Assembly (NCBI RefSeq): GCF_947498805.1
Contig: NZ_CANMLT010000004.1
Span: 1-64,000, forward strand
Reading direction: 5' to 3'
Origin: an uncultured Tenacibaculum sp.
Lineage (GTDB): Bacteria > Bacteroidota > Bacteroidia > Flavobacteriales > Flavobacteriaceae
DNA: 64,000 nt
The translations under genes and the position numbers were made by a program. The stretch's first letter is position 1; each line of letters begins with the position of its first letter. The notes under the pieces are model-generated. The model made no database searches, was not told the origin of the DNA, and was given only the letters and a program-made list of their open reading frames with translations. Shown one piece after another: positions 1 to 9,557 of the stretch.

Positions 1-77
1 TAAACCTTAAACCTTAAACCTTAAACCTTAAACCTTAAACCTTAAACCTTAAACCTTAAACCTTAAACCTTAAACCT
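1..77. repeat. TAAACCT heptamer tandem array
   Basis: Eleven perfect head-to-tail copies of TAAACCT fill the first 77 bases and run off the left edge, so the full array may be longer. It lies just upstream of the mutS promoter. No reading frame is maintained. It resembles a simple-sequence slippage tract; its role is unknown. Confidence 0.95.
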
Positions 78-111
78 AAGAACTTATTACGCACTACTAT
101 CTACTTTTTTC

Positions 112-119
112 TATCTTCG
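112..119 (+). promoter_or_regulatory. -7 promoter element for mutS
   Basis: TATCTTCG matches the Bacteroidota -7 consensus TAnnTTTG with one change and sits 27 bp before the chosen TTG start of mutS. It lies between the heptamer array and the gene, so array length could affect promoter strength. Confidence 0.5.
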
Positions 120-146
120 CAAAACTAATTTAAAATTCCGAAACAC

Positions 147-2756
147 TTGGCAAAAACAAAGGCAAAAAAGGTAACTCCGTTAATGCAACAATACAATGGG
201 ATTAAAGCAAAATACCCAGATGCAATGTTACTTTTTAGAGTTGGAGATTTTTATGAAACATTTGGTGATGATGCTAAAAAAGCCGCTGAGGTACTTGGAA
301 TTATTTTAACCAAAAGAGGTGCTGGTAGCGAAAGTGAAACTGCTTTGGCTGGTTTTCCACACCATTCTTTAAATACATACTTGCCTAAATTGGTAAAAGC
401 AGGGTTGCGTGTTGCTATTTGCGATCAGTTAGAAGACCCTAAAATGACTAAGAAAATTGTAAAACGTGGTGTTACCGAATTGGTAACTCCGGGAGTTGCT
501 TTAAACGACGAAGTTTTACAAACCAAAACCAATAACTTTTTAGCCTCTGTACACTTCGGAAAGAAGCTCTTAGGAGTTTCGTTTTTAGATGTGTCTACCG
601 GAGAATTTTTAATAGCACAAGGAAACGAAGAGTATATCGATAAGCTATTGCAAAACTTTTCACCAAGTGAAGTTTTAGTACAAAAGCAACATAAACAACG
701 TTTTCTTGAATTATTTACAGACAGGTTCCATAGTTTTTATTTAGAAGACTGGGTATTTCAAAAAGATTATGGATATGAAAACCTTACCAGTCATTTTAAA
801 GTACAAAACTTAAAAGGATTTGGAGTAGAAGAGTTGGATCATGGAATTGTGTCAGCAGGAGCTATTTTATATTACTTATCAGAAACACAACATAACAAAC
901 TATCACACATACAATCTATCGGAAGAATTTTAGAGGATAACTATGTGTGGATGGATCGTTTTACGGTAAAGAACTTAGAGTTATACGGTGGAAACTCGGT
1001 AAACTCAGTTACTTTATTAGATGTAATTGATAAAACCATTTCTCCAATGGGAGGTCGTTTATTAAAACGTTGGTTAGCACTTCCGTTAAAAGACATCGAT
1101 CAGATTAAGAGTCGACATGAATTGGTTTCTTTTTTATTAGAAGATGAATCGTTTTTTGATACCGTTACCTACCAATTACAGCAGGTTTCAGATATAGAGC
1201 GATTGATTTCTAAAGTAGCTACAGGAAAGGTTTCGCCTAGAGAAGTGGTCTTATTGAAAAACTCTTTAAAGGCCATTCATCCTATTAAAAATGCAGCGGA
1301 AGCCAGTAAGAATGCAGCGGTAAAAATGATTGGGAAGCTTTTACATAATTGTGAAGAATTAGTTGCTAAAATAACTACTTCTTTGTTTGACGAAGCTCCT
1401 GTAAATATTAACAAAGGAAATGCCATTGCAACGGGTGTTTCTAGTGAGTTAGATGAATTAAGAGCTATTGCCAACTCAGGAAAAGAGTATTTAGACAATA
1501 TGTTGGCTCGTGAAACCGAAAGAACGGGAATTCCGAGTTTGAAAATAGCCTTTAACAATGTGTTTGGATACTATATTGAAGTACGAAACACACATAAAGA
1601 TAAAGTACCTGAAGAATGGATTCGTAAACAAACCTTGGTAAATGCAGAGCGTTATATTACCGAAGAACTAAAAGAATACGAAACCAAAATTTTAGGAGCT
1701 GAAGAGAAAATTCAGCAATTAGAAGTTGAATTATTTGCTGAATTGATTCAGTATATCATTCAATTTGTACCACAAGTACAAAGCAATGCACAATTGGTAG
1801 CGCAAATAGACTGTTTGTTATCCTTTGCAACCTTAGCAAAAGAAAATGAATATGTGCGTCCAACCATGGATACAACCACCGATTTAGAGATTAAAAACGG
1901 ACGACATCCAGTAATTGAAAAACAATTACCTATTGGTGAAGAATATGTAGCAAACAGTGTGTTGTTGAACAGAGAAGATCAGCAAATCATTATGATTACT
2001 GGGCCTAACATGTCTGGTAAGTCTGCTATTTTACGTCAAACTGCTTTAGTTGTATTATTAGCACAAATGGGAAGTTATGTCCCTGCGGAAGCAGCTCGAA
2101 TAGGTATTGTAGATAAGATTTTTACGAGAGTAGGTGCTAGTGATAATATTTCTATGGGAGAGAGTACCTTTATGGTAGAAATGAATGAAACTGCTTCTAT
2201 TCTAAACAATGTTTCCGATCGTAGTTTGGTATTATTAGATGAAATTGGTCGTGGTACCTCTACCTATGACGGTATTTCTATTGCTTGGGCTATTACTGAG
2301 TATTTACATGAGCATCCATCAAAAGCAAAAACTCTATTTGCTACCCACTACCATGAGTTAAACGAAATGACAGCTTCATTTGAGCGTATTAAGAATTTTA
2401 ACGTATCGGTAAAAGAACTAGAAGATAGTATTATTTTCTTAAGAAAGCTTGTTGAAGGAGGAAGTAACCATAGTTTTGGTATTCATGTGGCAAAATTAGC
2501 AGGAATGCCTAATTTGGTAATTAAACGTGCAAACAAAATTCTACAAAAATTAGAAGAAAACCATTCAAATGGTGAAGTAAAAGACACTCTAAAAGAAGCA
2601 CAAGATGATGAGTTACAATTGAGCTTTTTCCAATTAGATGACCCCTTATTAGAAGATTTAAGAGAAGAAATTCTCACAACCAATATAGATACACTTACGC
2701 CAATAGAAGCTTTAATGAAGCTTAATGAAATTAAGCGTATGCTAACAAAAAAATAA
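147..2756 (+). CDS. mutS: DNA mismatch repair protein MutS
   Basis: MutS recognises base mismatches and small loops in newly replicated DNA and starts repair through MutL. The 869-residue protein has the mismatch-binding FYE motif near residue 36 (VGDFYETF), central connector, lever and clamp regions, and a C-terminal ATPase with Walker A GPNMSGKS (about residue 620) and Walker [15 protein letters not shown]. Length is normal for the family. The start is a TTG at 147: the first ATG lies 12 codons in and would remove the conserved lysine-rich N-terminus and part of the VTPLM segment. A strong hairpin terminator follows the stop codon. Confidence 0.97.
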   Translation: MAKTKAKKVTPLMQQYNGIKAKYPDAMLLFRVGDFYETFGDDAKKAAEVLGIILTKRGAGSESETALAGFPHHSLNTYLPKLVKAGLRVAICDQLEDPKMTKKIVKRGVTELVTPGVALNDEVLQTKTNNFLASVHFGKKLLGVSFLDVSTGEFLIAQGNEEYIDKLLQNFSPSEVLVQKQHKQRFLELFTDRFHSFYLEDWVFQKDYGYENLTSHFKVQNLKGFGVEELDHGIVSAGAILYYLSETQHNKLSHIQSIGRILEDNYVWMDRFTVKNLELYGGNSVNSVTLLDVIDKTISPMGGRLLKRWLALPLKDIDQIKSRHELVSFLLEDESFFDTVTYQLQQVSDIERLISKVATGKVSPREVVLLKNSLKAIHPIKNAAEASKNAAVKMIGKLLHNCEELVAKITTSLFDEAPVNINKGNAIATGVSSELDELRAIANSGKEYLDNMLARETERTGIPSLKIAFNNVFGYYIEVRNTHKDKVPEEWIRKQTLVNAERYITEELKEYETKILGAEEKIQQLEVELFAELIQYIIQFVPQVQSNAQLVAQIDCLLSFATLAKENEYVRPTMDTTTDLEIKNGRHPVIEKQLPIGEEYVANSVLLNREDQQIIMITGPNMSGKSAILRQTALVVLLAQMGSYVPAEAARIGIVDKIFTRVGASDNISMGESTFMVEMNETASILNNVSDRSLVLLDEIGRGTSTYDGISIAWAITEYLHEHPSKAKTLFATHYHELNEMTASFERIKNFNVSVKELEDSIIFLRKLVEGGSNHSFGIHVAKLAGMPNLVIKRANKILQKLEENHSNGEVKDTLKEAQDDELQLSFFQLDDPLLEDLREEILTTNIDTLTPIEALMKLNEIKRMLTKK

Positions 2757-2787
2757 GGAGGTTCAAATAAACCTCCTTATTTTTTTT
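2751..2787. terminator. Rho-independent terminator between mutS and usp
   Basis: A 13-bp stem (AAATAAGGAGGTT pairing with AACCTCCTTATTT, loop CAAATA) starts inside the mutS stop codon and runs into a T tract. The arms are A-rich on one side and T-rich on the other, so it probably works for both convergent genes. Confidence 0.9.
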
Positions 2788-2790
2788 ATC

Positions 2791-3585
2791 TTATAATTTT
2801 CCTCTCAATACTAATAAAGGAATGCTACAGTGAAACTCTTGTTTTAAAATAGTATTCTTTTCCCAAAGCTTTTGAAAGAATCCTCGTTTGCGTCTAAACA
2901 CACATAACATATCTGGATTATTCGATTGAAAATGCTCTAACACTCCTTGGAAAGTAGTGGCATTTTCAGTTATTGTTAACTCAGACTTTACAGCTTCTAA
3001 TTCTTCGTTTAAAACTAAGTCAGCATCGGTATAATTTGGAGTCTTAACCAATAACATATTGTTGTTAGCACCAAATTTATCCATGATTAACTTTAACGGG
3101 CTTAATACATTCTCTTGATTGATAATTCCCGATTTAAAGGCTGTTAATACCTTTTTTATTGGAGTAAATTGGTATCCATCAGGAATAATCAACATAGGTA
3201 TGTTGGTTTGCTTTAAAACGCTTCCAGATGTATTTCCTAAAAACACTTCTTCTTTAATAGAATTACTCTTAGGTCCCATGATGATTAAATCAACACCCAA
3301 CTCTCTATCAATAGATGTAATACTTTCTAATACATCTCCTTTTGCAGTAATTAACTTAATTTCTACACCTTTTCTATCAATGGCATTCACCATCGTACGT
3401 AAATACAAGTTTGTTTCACGTTGCATCGTATCATCTGCACTTACAAAAGCACCTGCTTTTGATAAGATTTTGTATGCACGCATTACAAATACTTTTGCAC
3501 CTATAACATCAGCAAAGTTTACTGCGTATTGTAACGTGTTGATTGAGTTTTCTGTGGAACCTATTGGAACTAGTATATGCTTCAT
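2791..3585 (-). CDS. Universal stress protein, tandem UspA domains
   Basis: A 264-residue cytoplasmic protein with two UspA-fold halves. The first starts with the typical MKHILVPIGSTENS strand-loop and has the nucleotide-binding segment LIIMGPKSN followed by GNTSGSVLKQTNIPMLIIPD near residues 105-135. The second half begins near KKVLTAFKSG and ends IPLLVLRG. UspA proteins help cells survive starvation and stress; the exact role differs between paralogues. The gene is monocistronic, convergent with mutS and divergent from the MATE exporter. Confidence 0.88.
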   Translation of the reverse strand: MKHILVPIGSTENSINTLQYAVNFADVIGAKVFVMRAYKILSKAGAFVSADDTMQRETNLYLRTMVNAIDRKGVEIKLITAKGDVLESITSIDRELGVDLIIMGPKSNSIKEEVFLGNTSGSVLKQTNIPMLIIPDGYQFTPIKKVLTAFKSGIINQENVLSPLKLIMDKFGANNNMLLVKTPNYTDADLVLNEELEAVKSELTITENATTFQGVLEHFQSNNPDMLCVFRRKRGFFQKLWEKNTILKQEFHCSIPLLVLRGKL

Positions 3586-3674
3586 TTCAAATTTTTTGGG
3601 CTACAAAGGTAGTTATTTTTTTAACTCATTTTATTTCTAGGAATAAAAGAATATCTGTTCCTTTGTTCTGCGTT

Positions 3675-5009
3675 ATGACCTACGATATTAGTTTTAAACA
3701 TATTAACAAACTCGCTATTCCCGCATTGATTGCCGGAGTTGCAGAGCCCTTACTTTCTACAACCGATTTAGCCATTGTTGGAAACATCAAATACAATGCT
3801 ACCGAAAGTATTGCAGCTATTGGAATTGTAGGTGCATTTTTGTCGATGCTTATTTGGGTATTCGGACAAACACGTAGTGGAATTTCATCGATCGTTTCAC
3901 AATATGTGGGAGCTAATAAATTAGATGAGGTTAAAAACTTACCTGCACAAGCCATTGTTATTGTAGTAACCACTAGTTTAATGGTACTAGGGCTAAGTTA
4001 TCCTTTTGCCAAAGAAATTTTTGAATTTTACAATGCCTCAGGAACCATTTTAGATTTCTGCGTAGAGTATTATAAAATTCGAGTATTCGGATTTCCTTTT
4101 ACACTTTTTGTAATTGCTGTTTTTGGAACCTTTAGAGGTTTACAAAACACCTATTATCCAATGCTAATAGCCATTGTAGGTACTATTGTAAATATTGCAT
4201 TAGATCTTGTTTTGGTGTATGGAATTGAAGGGTATATCAATCCTATGAATATTCAAGGGGCCGCCTATGCCAGTGTCATAGCACAAATGGTTATGGCTAT
4301 AATGTCGGGCTACTTATTACTTGCTAAAACTCCTATTTCTTTAAAGGTTGAATTTCCGTTTAATAAAGAAATTCCGCGATTTGTAGTCATGATTTTAAAT
4401 CTGTTTGTACGTACGATTGCTTTAAACACAGCTTTGTATTTTGCAACATCTTATGCAACAGACTACGGAAAAGAATACATTGCGGCCTATACCATCGGAC
4501 TCAATTTATGGTTGATGGGTGCATTTATGATTGATGGATATTCTAGTGCAGGAAATATTTTATCAGGAAAACTATTAGGAGCAAAGGCCTATGATACACT
4601 AATCAAACTAGGAAATAAATTGATTGTATATGGCTTTGTTTTTGGAGCAGTGTTGGCAGCAGTTGGATTTGTGTTTTACAATTTTATAGGAAGCATTTTT
4701 ACCAAAGAACCTTTAGTTTTAGAACAATTTTACAATACTTTTTGGATTATCTTATTGATGCAACCGGTATGTTCTATAGCATTTATTTACGATGGAATGT
4801 TTAAAGGATTAGGAGAAATGAAGTTTTTAAGAAACGTATTATTACTTTCTACTGGACTTGTATTTATTCCAGTGCTTTTAATCTTTGACCATTTGGACTA
4901 TAAATTATATGCCATCTGGATTGCTTTTTACGGATGGATAATTGCTAGAGGAATTCCGTTGATTTTAAAATTCAGAGCTAAGTTTTTACAGTTGAGTCAA
5001 CAAAACTAA
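3675..5009 (+). CDS. MATE family multidrug efflux transporter
   Basis: A 444-residue inner-membrane protein with about twelve hydrophobic spans in two similar halves, typical of MATE (NorM/DinF-like) exporters that expel drugs or metabolites in exchange for Na+ or H+. The N-terminus (NKLAIPALIAGVAEPLLSTTD) is the conserved first helix with the transport-relevant acidic residue. An upstream in-frame extension to 3543 overlaps the divergent stress gene and lacks conserved sequence, so the ATG at 3675 is preferred. The stop overlaps the end of the convergent acetyltransferase by 4 bp. Confidence 0.92.
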   Translation: MTYDISFKHINKLAIPALIAGVAEPLLSTTDLAIVGNIKYNATESIAAIGIVGAFLSMLIWVFGQTRSGISSIVSQYVGANKLDEVKNLPAQAIVIVVTTSLMVLGLSYPFAKEIFEFYNASGTILDFCVEYYKIRVFGFPFTLFVIAVFGTFRGLQNTYYPMLIAIVGTIVNIALDLVLVYGIEGYINPMNIQGAAYASVIAQMVMAIMSGYLLLAKTPISLKVEFPFNKEIPRFVVMILNLFVRTIALNTALYFATSYATDYGKEYIAAYTIGLNLWLMGAFMIDGYSSAGNILSGKLLGAKAYDTLIKLGNKLIVYGFVFGAVLAAVGFVFYNFIGSIFTKEPLVLEQFYNTFWIILLMQPVCSIAFIYDGMFKGLGEMKFLRNVLLLSTGLVFIPVLLIFDHLDYKLYAIWIAFYGWIIARGIPLILKFRAKFLQLSQQN

Positions 5010-5458
5010 ATTGTTTTTTCAAAAATGATTTTTGTTTGACCACTATCATTGGTGTATACCTGTACAATATCAAAACCATTTTTAAGATTTAAAATCAACA
5101 TAGGTTTAAACCGATTCATAGACTTCGTTCTCAGTTTCGAAAAACCATTTTCTTGCGCCCATTTTTCTTGCAATGAGGCCAAGGTTTTGGCAATTCCCTT
5201 TTTTCCGTGGCTTTCTAAAACACCGCCCACCCAGCTGTAAAAGGTGGTTTCATCGTATCGATAGCCAATTTTAAACCCAACAGGTGTTCTTTGATCATAT
5301 GCAATTAAGCAAAGTAATTGTGTTTTGGTCTCAATACGTTCTATAAAGAATTTGAGTTGTGCATCTTCAAAAATAGTAGCATATAAATGCAGTAGCTCTT
5401 CTAACTGTGCTTGCTTAGGAATACCTTCTATAACCGAATAGTGCATTTGATCTTTCAT
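5006..5458 (-). CDS. GNAT family N-acetyltransferase
   Basis: A 150-residue single-domain GNAT acyltransferase using acetyl-CoA; the substrate is unknown. The central strand PVGFKIGYRYDETTFYSWVGGVLESHGKKGIA contains the V-x-x-x-x-R/G-x-G/A-type pyrophosphate loop, here SHGKKGIAKTL, followed by the helix LQEKWAQENGF and the C-terminal strand MLILNLKNGF typical of the fold. It stands alone, convergent with the MATE gene and divergent from the crotonase gene with only about 50 bp between starts. Confidence 0.85.
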   Translation of the reverse strand: MKDQMHYSVIEGIPKQAQLEELLHLYATIFEDAQLKFFIERIETKTQLLCLIAYDQRTPVGFKIGYRYDETTFYSWVGGVLESHGKKGIAKTLASLQEKWAQENGFSKLRTKSMNRFKPMLILNLKNGFDIVQVYTNDSGQTKIIFEKTI

Positions 5459-5507
5459 AATTTCTTAAAAACTAAAATTAAGATTATTTTTGAACAAACT
5501 ATAAAAA

Positions 5508-6275
5508 ATGACAACAACAAGACCTAACGGAAGTTTATATACACGCATAGAAAATAAAATTGCTACAGTTGAATTTGGACATCCAGCAAGTAATTCATTT
5601 CCTAGTGAGTTATTAGAGCGTTTAGCCAATGAATTTGATGCATTATCAACCAATGATGAGGTAGCAATTATTGTATTAAAGTCTGAAGGAGAAAGAGCGT
5701 TTTGTGCGGGAGCTTCTTTTGATGAGTTGGTGGCTATTGATAATTTGAAAGATGGTAAATACTTCTTTTCTGGTTTTGCCAATGTAATCAATGCCATGCG
5801 TCGTTGTTCTAAGTTAATTGTAGGTAGAGTGCAAGGAAAAACTGTTGGAGGCGGTGTTGGTTTAGCAGCGGCTTGTGACTATGTATTAGCTACAGAAGCG
5901 GCTTCTATTAAACTATCGGAATTTACTATAGGAATTGGTCCATTTGTAATTGCCCCTGCTGTAGAACGTAAAGTGGGTGTAAGCGGATTGGCAGAACTTA
6001 CGTTAGATGCTACTAGCTGGAAAAATGCTTATTGGGCGAAAGAAAAAGGATTATATGCTAGAGTGTTTGAAAACATTGATGAGTTAGACAAAGAAGTTGA
6101 AATTTTTACAGAAAAGTTAGCTTCGTATAATCCAGAAGCTTTAGACGAAATGAAGAAAGCTCTTTGGATAGGAACAGAACACTGGCAAGAATTGTTAATA
6201 GAAAGAGCAGAAACCTCAGGAAAGTTGGTGTTATCTGACTTTACTAAAAACGCATTAGCAAAATTTAAAAAGTAA
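5508..6275 (+). CDS. Enoyl-CoA hydratase/isomerase (crotonase) family protein
   Basis: A 255-residue cytoplasmic crotonase-fold enzyme acting on acyl-CoA thioesters in fatty acid or branched-chain amino acid breakdown. Oxyanion-hole segments are visible: AFCAGASFDEL near residues 66-76 and GKTVGGGVGLAAACDY near 106-121, and a candidate acid/base glutamate lies in LSEFTIGIGP near 134-143. The sequence resembles methylglutaconyl-CoA hydratase-type members in Bacteroidota, but the exact substrate cannot be assigned. It may be co-transcribed with the micro-protein at 6311. Confidence 0.88.
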   Translation: MTTTRPNGSLYTRIENKIATVEFGHPASNSFPSELLERLANEFDALSTNDEVAIIVLKSEGERAFCAGASFDELVAIDNLKDGKYFFSGFANVINAMRRCSKLIVGRVQGKTVGGGVGLAAACDYVLATEAASIKLSEFTIGIGPFVIAPAVERKVGVSGLAELTLDATSWKNAYWAKEKGLYARVFENIDELDKEVEIFTEKLASYNPEALDEMKKALWIGTEHWQELLIERAETSGKLVLSDFTKNALAKFKK

Positions 6276-6310
6276 ATTCGTACTTTCGACGAATATAAAA
6301 AACAAAGACC

Positions 6311-6409
6311 ATGGGTGGAGATTATTTATTTGCCGTTTTAGCTGCTTTAGTAGCAGTAGTGTATTTTTTTAATAAGTATAGAGCAAACAAAAAGTTTAGA
6401 AGAAAATAA
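6311..6409 (+). CDS. Single-span membrane micro-protein, 32 aa
   Basis: An ATG-started ORF 35 bp after the crotonase gene encodes 32 residues: a short N-terminus, one hydrophobic helix (YLFAVLAALVAVVYFF), and a basic tail (NKYRANKKFRRK), giving a predicted inside-positive orientation. Tiny proteins of this layout are common in Flavobacteriia between metabolic genes, but no function is known. It is in the same direction as its neighbours and has a sensible start, stop and composition. Confidence 0.6.
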   Translation: MGGDYLFAVLAALVAVVYFFNKYRANKKFRRK

Positions 6410-6460
6410 GGCGTTATTGCAAGAAACGAAGCAACCTTTTCTTTAAGAAAGACAATTAAT

Positions 6461-6910
6461 ATGAGTAAGATTAGAATTACCAAACAGTTTAGCTTTGAAA
6501 CCGGACATGCTTTATACGGGTATGATGGTAAGTGTAAGAATGTACACGGACATAGCTATAAGCTTTCGGTAACGGTTATTGGAGAACCAATTTCAGATAC
6601 TTCGAATGTAAAGTATGGAATGGTGATAGACTTTGGAGATCTTAAGAAGATCGTAAAAGAGGAAATTGTAGATGTTTTTGATCATGCTACGGTGTTTAAT
6701 AAAAATACACCGCATGTAGAATTAGCAAAAGAGTTGAAAGATAGAGGACATCATGTGATTTTGGTAGATTATCAACCAACAAGTGAAATGATGGTAATTG
6801 ATTTTGCAGAGAAAATTAATAGCCGTCTTCCAGAGAACTTGTTGTTACATTCTATTAAACTACAAGAAACAGATACTAGTTTTGCTGAATGGTATGCTTC
6901 AGACAATTAG
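6461..6910 (+). CDS. queD: 6-carboxytetrahydropterin synthase (QueD family)
   Basis: A 149-residue member of the 6-pyruvoyl-tetrahydropterin synthase family, which in bacteria usually converts dihydroneopterin triphosphate to 6-carboxytetrahydropterin in queuosine synthesis. The zinc-binding histidines are in FETGHALYG and NVHGHSYK, and the catalytic cysteine is in GKCKNVHGH. A glutamate near the C-terminus in KLQETDTS is the substrate anchor. Length is normal. The other queuosine genes are not in this window, so the pathway assignment rests on family membership. Confidence 0.9.
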   Translation: MSKIRITKQFSFETGHALYGYDGKCKNVHGHSYKLSVTVIGEPISDTSNVKYGMVIDFGDLKKIVKEEIVDVFDHATVFNKNTPHVELAKELKDRGHHVILVDYQPTSEMMVIDFAEKINSRLPENLLLHSIKLQETDTSFAEWYASDN

Positions 6911-6916
6911 TCAAAT

Positions 6917-6980
6917 ATCAATTATCAGTTAATAATTATCAATGATAACTGATAATTGATAACTGTTCATTGAAACAGTT
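6917..6980. terminator. Paired hairpins between queD and pth
   Basis: A perfect 15-bp inverted repeat (ATCAATTATCAGTTA at 6917-6931 and its complement at 6946-6960, 14-nt loop) is followed by a smaller hairpin AACTGTT-CATTGA-AACAGTT (6961-6980) that overlaps the pth stop. They separate two convergent genes and probably end both transcripts, although no long T tract follows. Confidence 0.6.
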
Positions 6981-7620
6981 ACTTCCCGTTAAATTCATTC
7001 ATTGTATTTGATAAACCTGCAGTAATAAAAGAAGTTACTGCGTTTACAGAGAAAGGAATACGTTCTATCATAGCACTTTCTTCCTCAGCGCTCCATTTTC
7101 CAAGTACAAAATCAACCTGGCTCCCTTTCCTATATTGCGAGCCTACACCAAAACGAAAACGAGGATAGGCTCCTGTATTAAATTTATCTTGAATATCTTT
7201 AAGTCCGTTGTGTCCTCCAGAACTTCCTTTTCCTTTGATACGAACTTTTCCGAAGTCAATATTTAAATCATCGGTAATAACCAATAAGTTTTCTACCTGA
7301 ATATTTTCTTTTTTCATCCAATAGGTTACCGCTTTTCCACTTAGATTCATATAAGTACTAGGCTTTAATACAAAGACGGTCTTGCCTTTAATTTTTAGTT
7401 TGGCTACATCACCTAGTTTTTCAGTTTCAAAGCTTCCTTCGTGCTCTTTCACAAAGGCATCAACAATTTTAAAACCAATATTATGACGTGTTTCGTCATA
7501 TTTTTCACCAATATTACCTAAACCTACAATTAAAAACTTTTTCATTGGATCTGTTTCTATTTCTATCTCTGTTTTATGAGAAGTACTAAATAACTTCTTT
7601 AAAAAGTTGAAAATATTCAT
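6979..7620 (-). CDS. pth: Peptidyl-tRNA hydrolase
   Basis: Pth releases peptides from peptidyl-tRNAs that fall off ribosomes. The 213-residue protein has the core GLGNIGEKYDETRHNIGF with its catalytic histidine, the substrate loop VLKPSTYMNLSGKAV, and the DDLNIDFGKVRIKGKGSSGGHNGL block. It carries about 25 extra residues before the usual MKKFLIVGLGN start; such extensions are seen in Flavobacteriaceae, and the start at 7620 keeps them, although the internal ATG is also possible. It follows rplY and prs on the same strand and is probably in one operon with them. Confidence 0.95.
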   Translation of the reverse strand: MNIFNFLKKLFSTSHKTEIEIETDPMKKFLIVGLGNIGEKYDETRHNIGFKIVDAFVKEHEGSFETEKLGDVAKLKIKGKTVFVLKPSTYMNLSGKAVTYWMKKENIQVENLLVITDDLNIDFGKVRIKGKGSSGGHNGLKDIQDKFNTGAYPRFRFGVGSQYRKGSQVDFVLGKWSAEEESAMIERIPFSVNAVTSFITAGLSNTMNEFNGK

Positions 7621-7682
7621 GTTTTAAACTAAAAAAAGCGCTACACAAAGTAACGCTTTTATTTATTTTTAGTAGCTGATTT

Positions 7683-8261
7683 TTAAGCTTCTTCTGTTTC
7701 AGCAGCAGCTTTTGCAGCGTTACGAGACATACGTACTTGAGCAACCACAGTGTTATCTGGGTGTAAGAAAGTATATTTTTCGTTTGCTAATTCAGTTACA
7801 TATAACTTGTTACCAATTTCTAACTCAGTAATATCTGCTTCGATAGAATCTGGTAAGTTAGCAGGTAAAGCTTTAACTTTTAATTTACGTAAGTTGTGAC
7901 GTAAAGCACCACCTACCATAACACCTTTAGCAGAACCTACTAATTTTACAGGAATTTCCATAGTTACTGGCTTGTCTTCGAATAACTGGTAGAAATCGAT
8001 GTGTAAAATAGCATCAGTTACTGGGTGAAACTGAATGTCTTGTAAAACAGCATCATATGTTTGTCCGTCAAGCTCAATCGTTGCAGTATATACATTTGGA
8101 GTATAAATTAACGGTTTGAACGCTTTTGCTTCAGCTGAAAAGTGAACAGGCTTGTCTCCTCCGTATAATACGCAAGGAACCTTTCCAGCATTACGTAAGG
8201 CTTTTGTTGCTTTTTTACCTACGCTTTCTCTTTGAGATCCTTTGATTGTAATTGATTGCAT
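7683..8261 (-). CDS. rplY: 50S ribosomal protein L25/general stress protein Ctc
   Basis: A 192-residue L25 protein that binds 5S rRNA. The N-terminal L25 domain (residues about 1-90) begins with a typical strand and [25 protein letters not shown]. The longer Ctc-type C-terminal beta domain follows, ending in an Ala/Glu-rich tail. Between prs and pth, the conserved prs-ctc-pth order seen across many bacteria supports both the identity and an operon. Confidence 0.96.
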   Translation of the reverse strand: MQSITIKGSQRESVGKKATKALRNAGKVPCVLYGGDKPVHFSAEAKAFKPLIYTPNVYTATIELDGQTYDAVLQDIQFHPVTDAILHIDFYQLFEDKPVTMEIPVKLVGSAKGVMVGGALRHNLRKLKVKALPANLPDSIEADITELEIGNKLYVTELANEKYTFLHPDNTVVAQVRMSRNAAKAAAETEEA

Positions 8262-8281
8262 TACTTATTTATTTATAAAAT

Positions 8282-9223
8282 TTACATTAAAAATTGATCA
8301 CTAATAGATGTGTTATCTTGAACTTTCTTCATCACATCAGCGAACAAAGGGGCGCAAGATACAACTTTTATTTTAGATATATTCTTTTTTAAAGGAATTG
8401 TATCTGAAACAATTAGCTCAGCTAATTGTGAGTTTTGAATTCTTTCATAAGCATTACCAGATAAAATTGGGTGTGTACAAATTGCTCTTACACTTTTTGC
8501 TCCACGTTCCATCATTAAATCTGCAGCTTTTGTCAATGTTCCTCCTGTGTCGATCATATCATCTACAAGAATAACATTTTTACCTTCTACATTACCAATT
8601 AACTCCATGTGAGAAATTACATTGGCTTTTAAACGTTGCTTATAACAAATAACAACTTCACTTTCTAAATACTTAGAATATGCGTAAGCTCTTTTAGAAC
8701 CTCCCATATCTGGAGAAGCTACGGTTAAGTTATCTAAGCCTAAGCTTTTTACATATGGTAAGAAAATAGTAGAAGCATATAAGTGGTCTACTGGTTTTTC
8801 AAAGAATCCTTGAATTTGATCTGCGTGTAAATCCATTGTCATGATTCTTGTAGCACCTGCAGCTTCTAATAATTTAGCTACTAATTTAGCACCAATTGCT
8901 ACACGAGGTTTGTCTTTTCTGTCTTGACGAGCCCAACCAAAATAAGGCATTACTGCAGTAATATGACGTGCAGAGGCACGTTTAGCAGCATCGCACATTA
9001 AAAGCATTTCCATTAAATTGTCTGCTGATGGAAAAGTAGATCCTATTAAGAAAACTCTACGTCCTCTAACAGATTCTTCAAATGCTGGTTGAAATTCACC
9101 ATCACTAAAATGTGTAGTTTTTACGTTACCTAAATCGGCACCATATATTTTAGCAATTTCTTCTGCAAGTTCAGTACTTTGTGAACAAGTAAAAAATTTT
9201 GGGCTTAATTGATTTGTAGCCAT
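8282..9223 (-). CDS. prs: Ribose-phosphate pyrophosphokinase
   Basis: Makes PRPP from ribose 5-phosphate and ATP for nucleotide, histidine, tryptophan and NAD synthesis. The 313-residue protein shows the flexible-loop region ARQDRKDKPRVAIGAKLVAK, the metal and catalytic segment MDLHADQIQGFF, and the PRPP-binding loop NVILVDDMIDTGGTLTKAA near residue 215. It is first in the minus-strand prs-rplY-pth set and is transcribed away from the tRNA-Leu gene. Confidence 0.97.
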   Translation of the reverse strand: MATNQLSPKFFTCSQSTELAEEIAKIYGADLGNVKTTHFSDGEFQPAFEESVRGRRVFLIGSTFPSADNLMEMLLMCDAAKRASARHITAVMPYFGWARQDRKDKPRVAIGAKLVAKLLEAAGATRIMTMDLHADQIQGFFEKPVDHLYASTIFLPYVKSLGLDNLTVASPDMGGSKRAYAYSKYLESEVVICYKQRLKANVISHMELIGNVEGKNVILVDDMIDTGGTLTKAADLMMERGAKSVRAICTHPILSGNAYERIQNSQLAELIVSDTIPLKKNISKIKVVSCAPLFADVMKKVQDNTSISDQFLM

Positions 9224-9327
9224 TGACCAAGATGTTATTATTAGTTAGTGTTGTTGTGTGTGGCAAAAATAAAACTATTTTGAGAGTTTAAAAGTTATTT
9301 TTTAAATGATTTGAATAAAATATTTTT

Positions 9328-9335
9328 TAGATTTG
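9328..9335 (+). promoter_or_regulatory. -7 promoter element for tRNA-Leu
   Basis: TAGATTTG is a perfect match to TAnnTTTG and lies 11 bp before the mature tRNA 5' end. Confidence 0.7.
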
Positions 9336-9346
9336 CAGCCTACTTA

Positions 9347-9430
9347 GCCAAAGTGGTGGAATTGGTAGACACGTCGGATTCAAAATCCGATGCTCGCAAG
9401 GGCGTGTGGGTTCGAGTCCCACCTTTGGTA
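9347..9430 (+). tRNA. tRNA-Leu (anticodon CAA)
   Basis: An 84-nt class II tRNA. The acceptor stem GCCAAAG pairs with CTTTGGT (one G-U at the end) with discriminator A. The anticodon stem TCGGA/TCCGA encloses the loop TTCAAAA, giving CAA, which reads UUG. A long variable arm (TGCTCGCAAGGGCG) and the T loop GTTCGAGTC are present. CCA is not encoded. Its 3' end is the integration site of the element to the right. Confidence 0.97.
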
Positions 9431-9431
9431 C
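9417..9431 (+). other. attL core (tRNA 3' end)
   Basis: TCCCACCTTTGGTAC spans the T-arm and acceptor 3' strand of tRNA-Leu plus one base and recurs exactly at 42556-42570. Integration regenerates the intact tRNA on this side, as usual for tRNA-targeting integrases. Confidence 0.85.
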
Positions 9432-9486
9432 AAAAATTACGTAAGTAATTGAAAAACAATAAACAAGCGCGTTTGGCGTCTGTTTG

Positions 9487-9502
9487 TTGTGTCAAAATTG
9501 AG
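9487..9502 (+). repeat. Candidate integrase arm-type site, left
   Basis: TTGTGTCAAAATTGAG occurs here, 56 bp inside attL, and again in the same orientation at 42454-42469, 87 bp inside attR. One copy at each end suggests an arm-type binding site for the integrase or for its excision factor. Confidence 0.5.
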
Positions 9503-9557
9503 TCATTATACTTTATTGTCTTTCAGTTGGTTAAAGAATTGAAGGAAATAAAAAAAA

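Noticed and set aside
3119..3640. 173-codon plus-strand ORF opposite the stress protein gene
   Set aside because: Antisense shadow of a clear UspA gene with no domain of its own.
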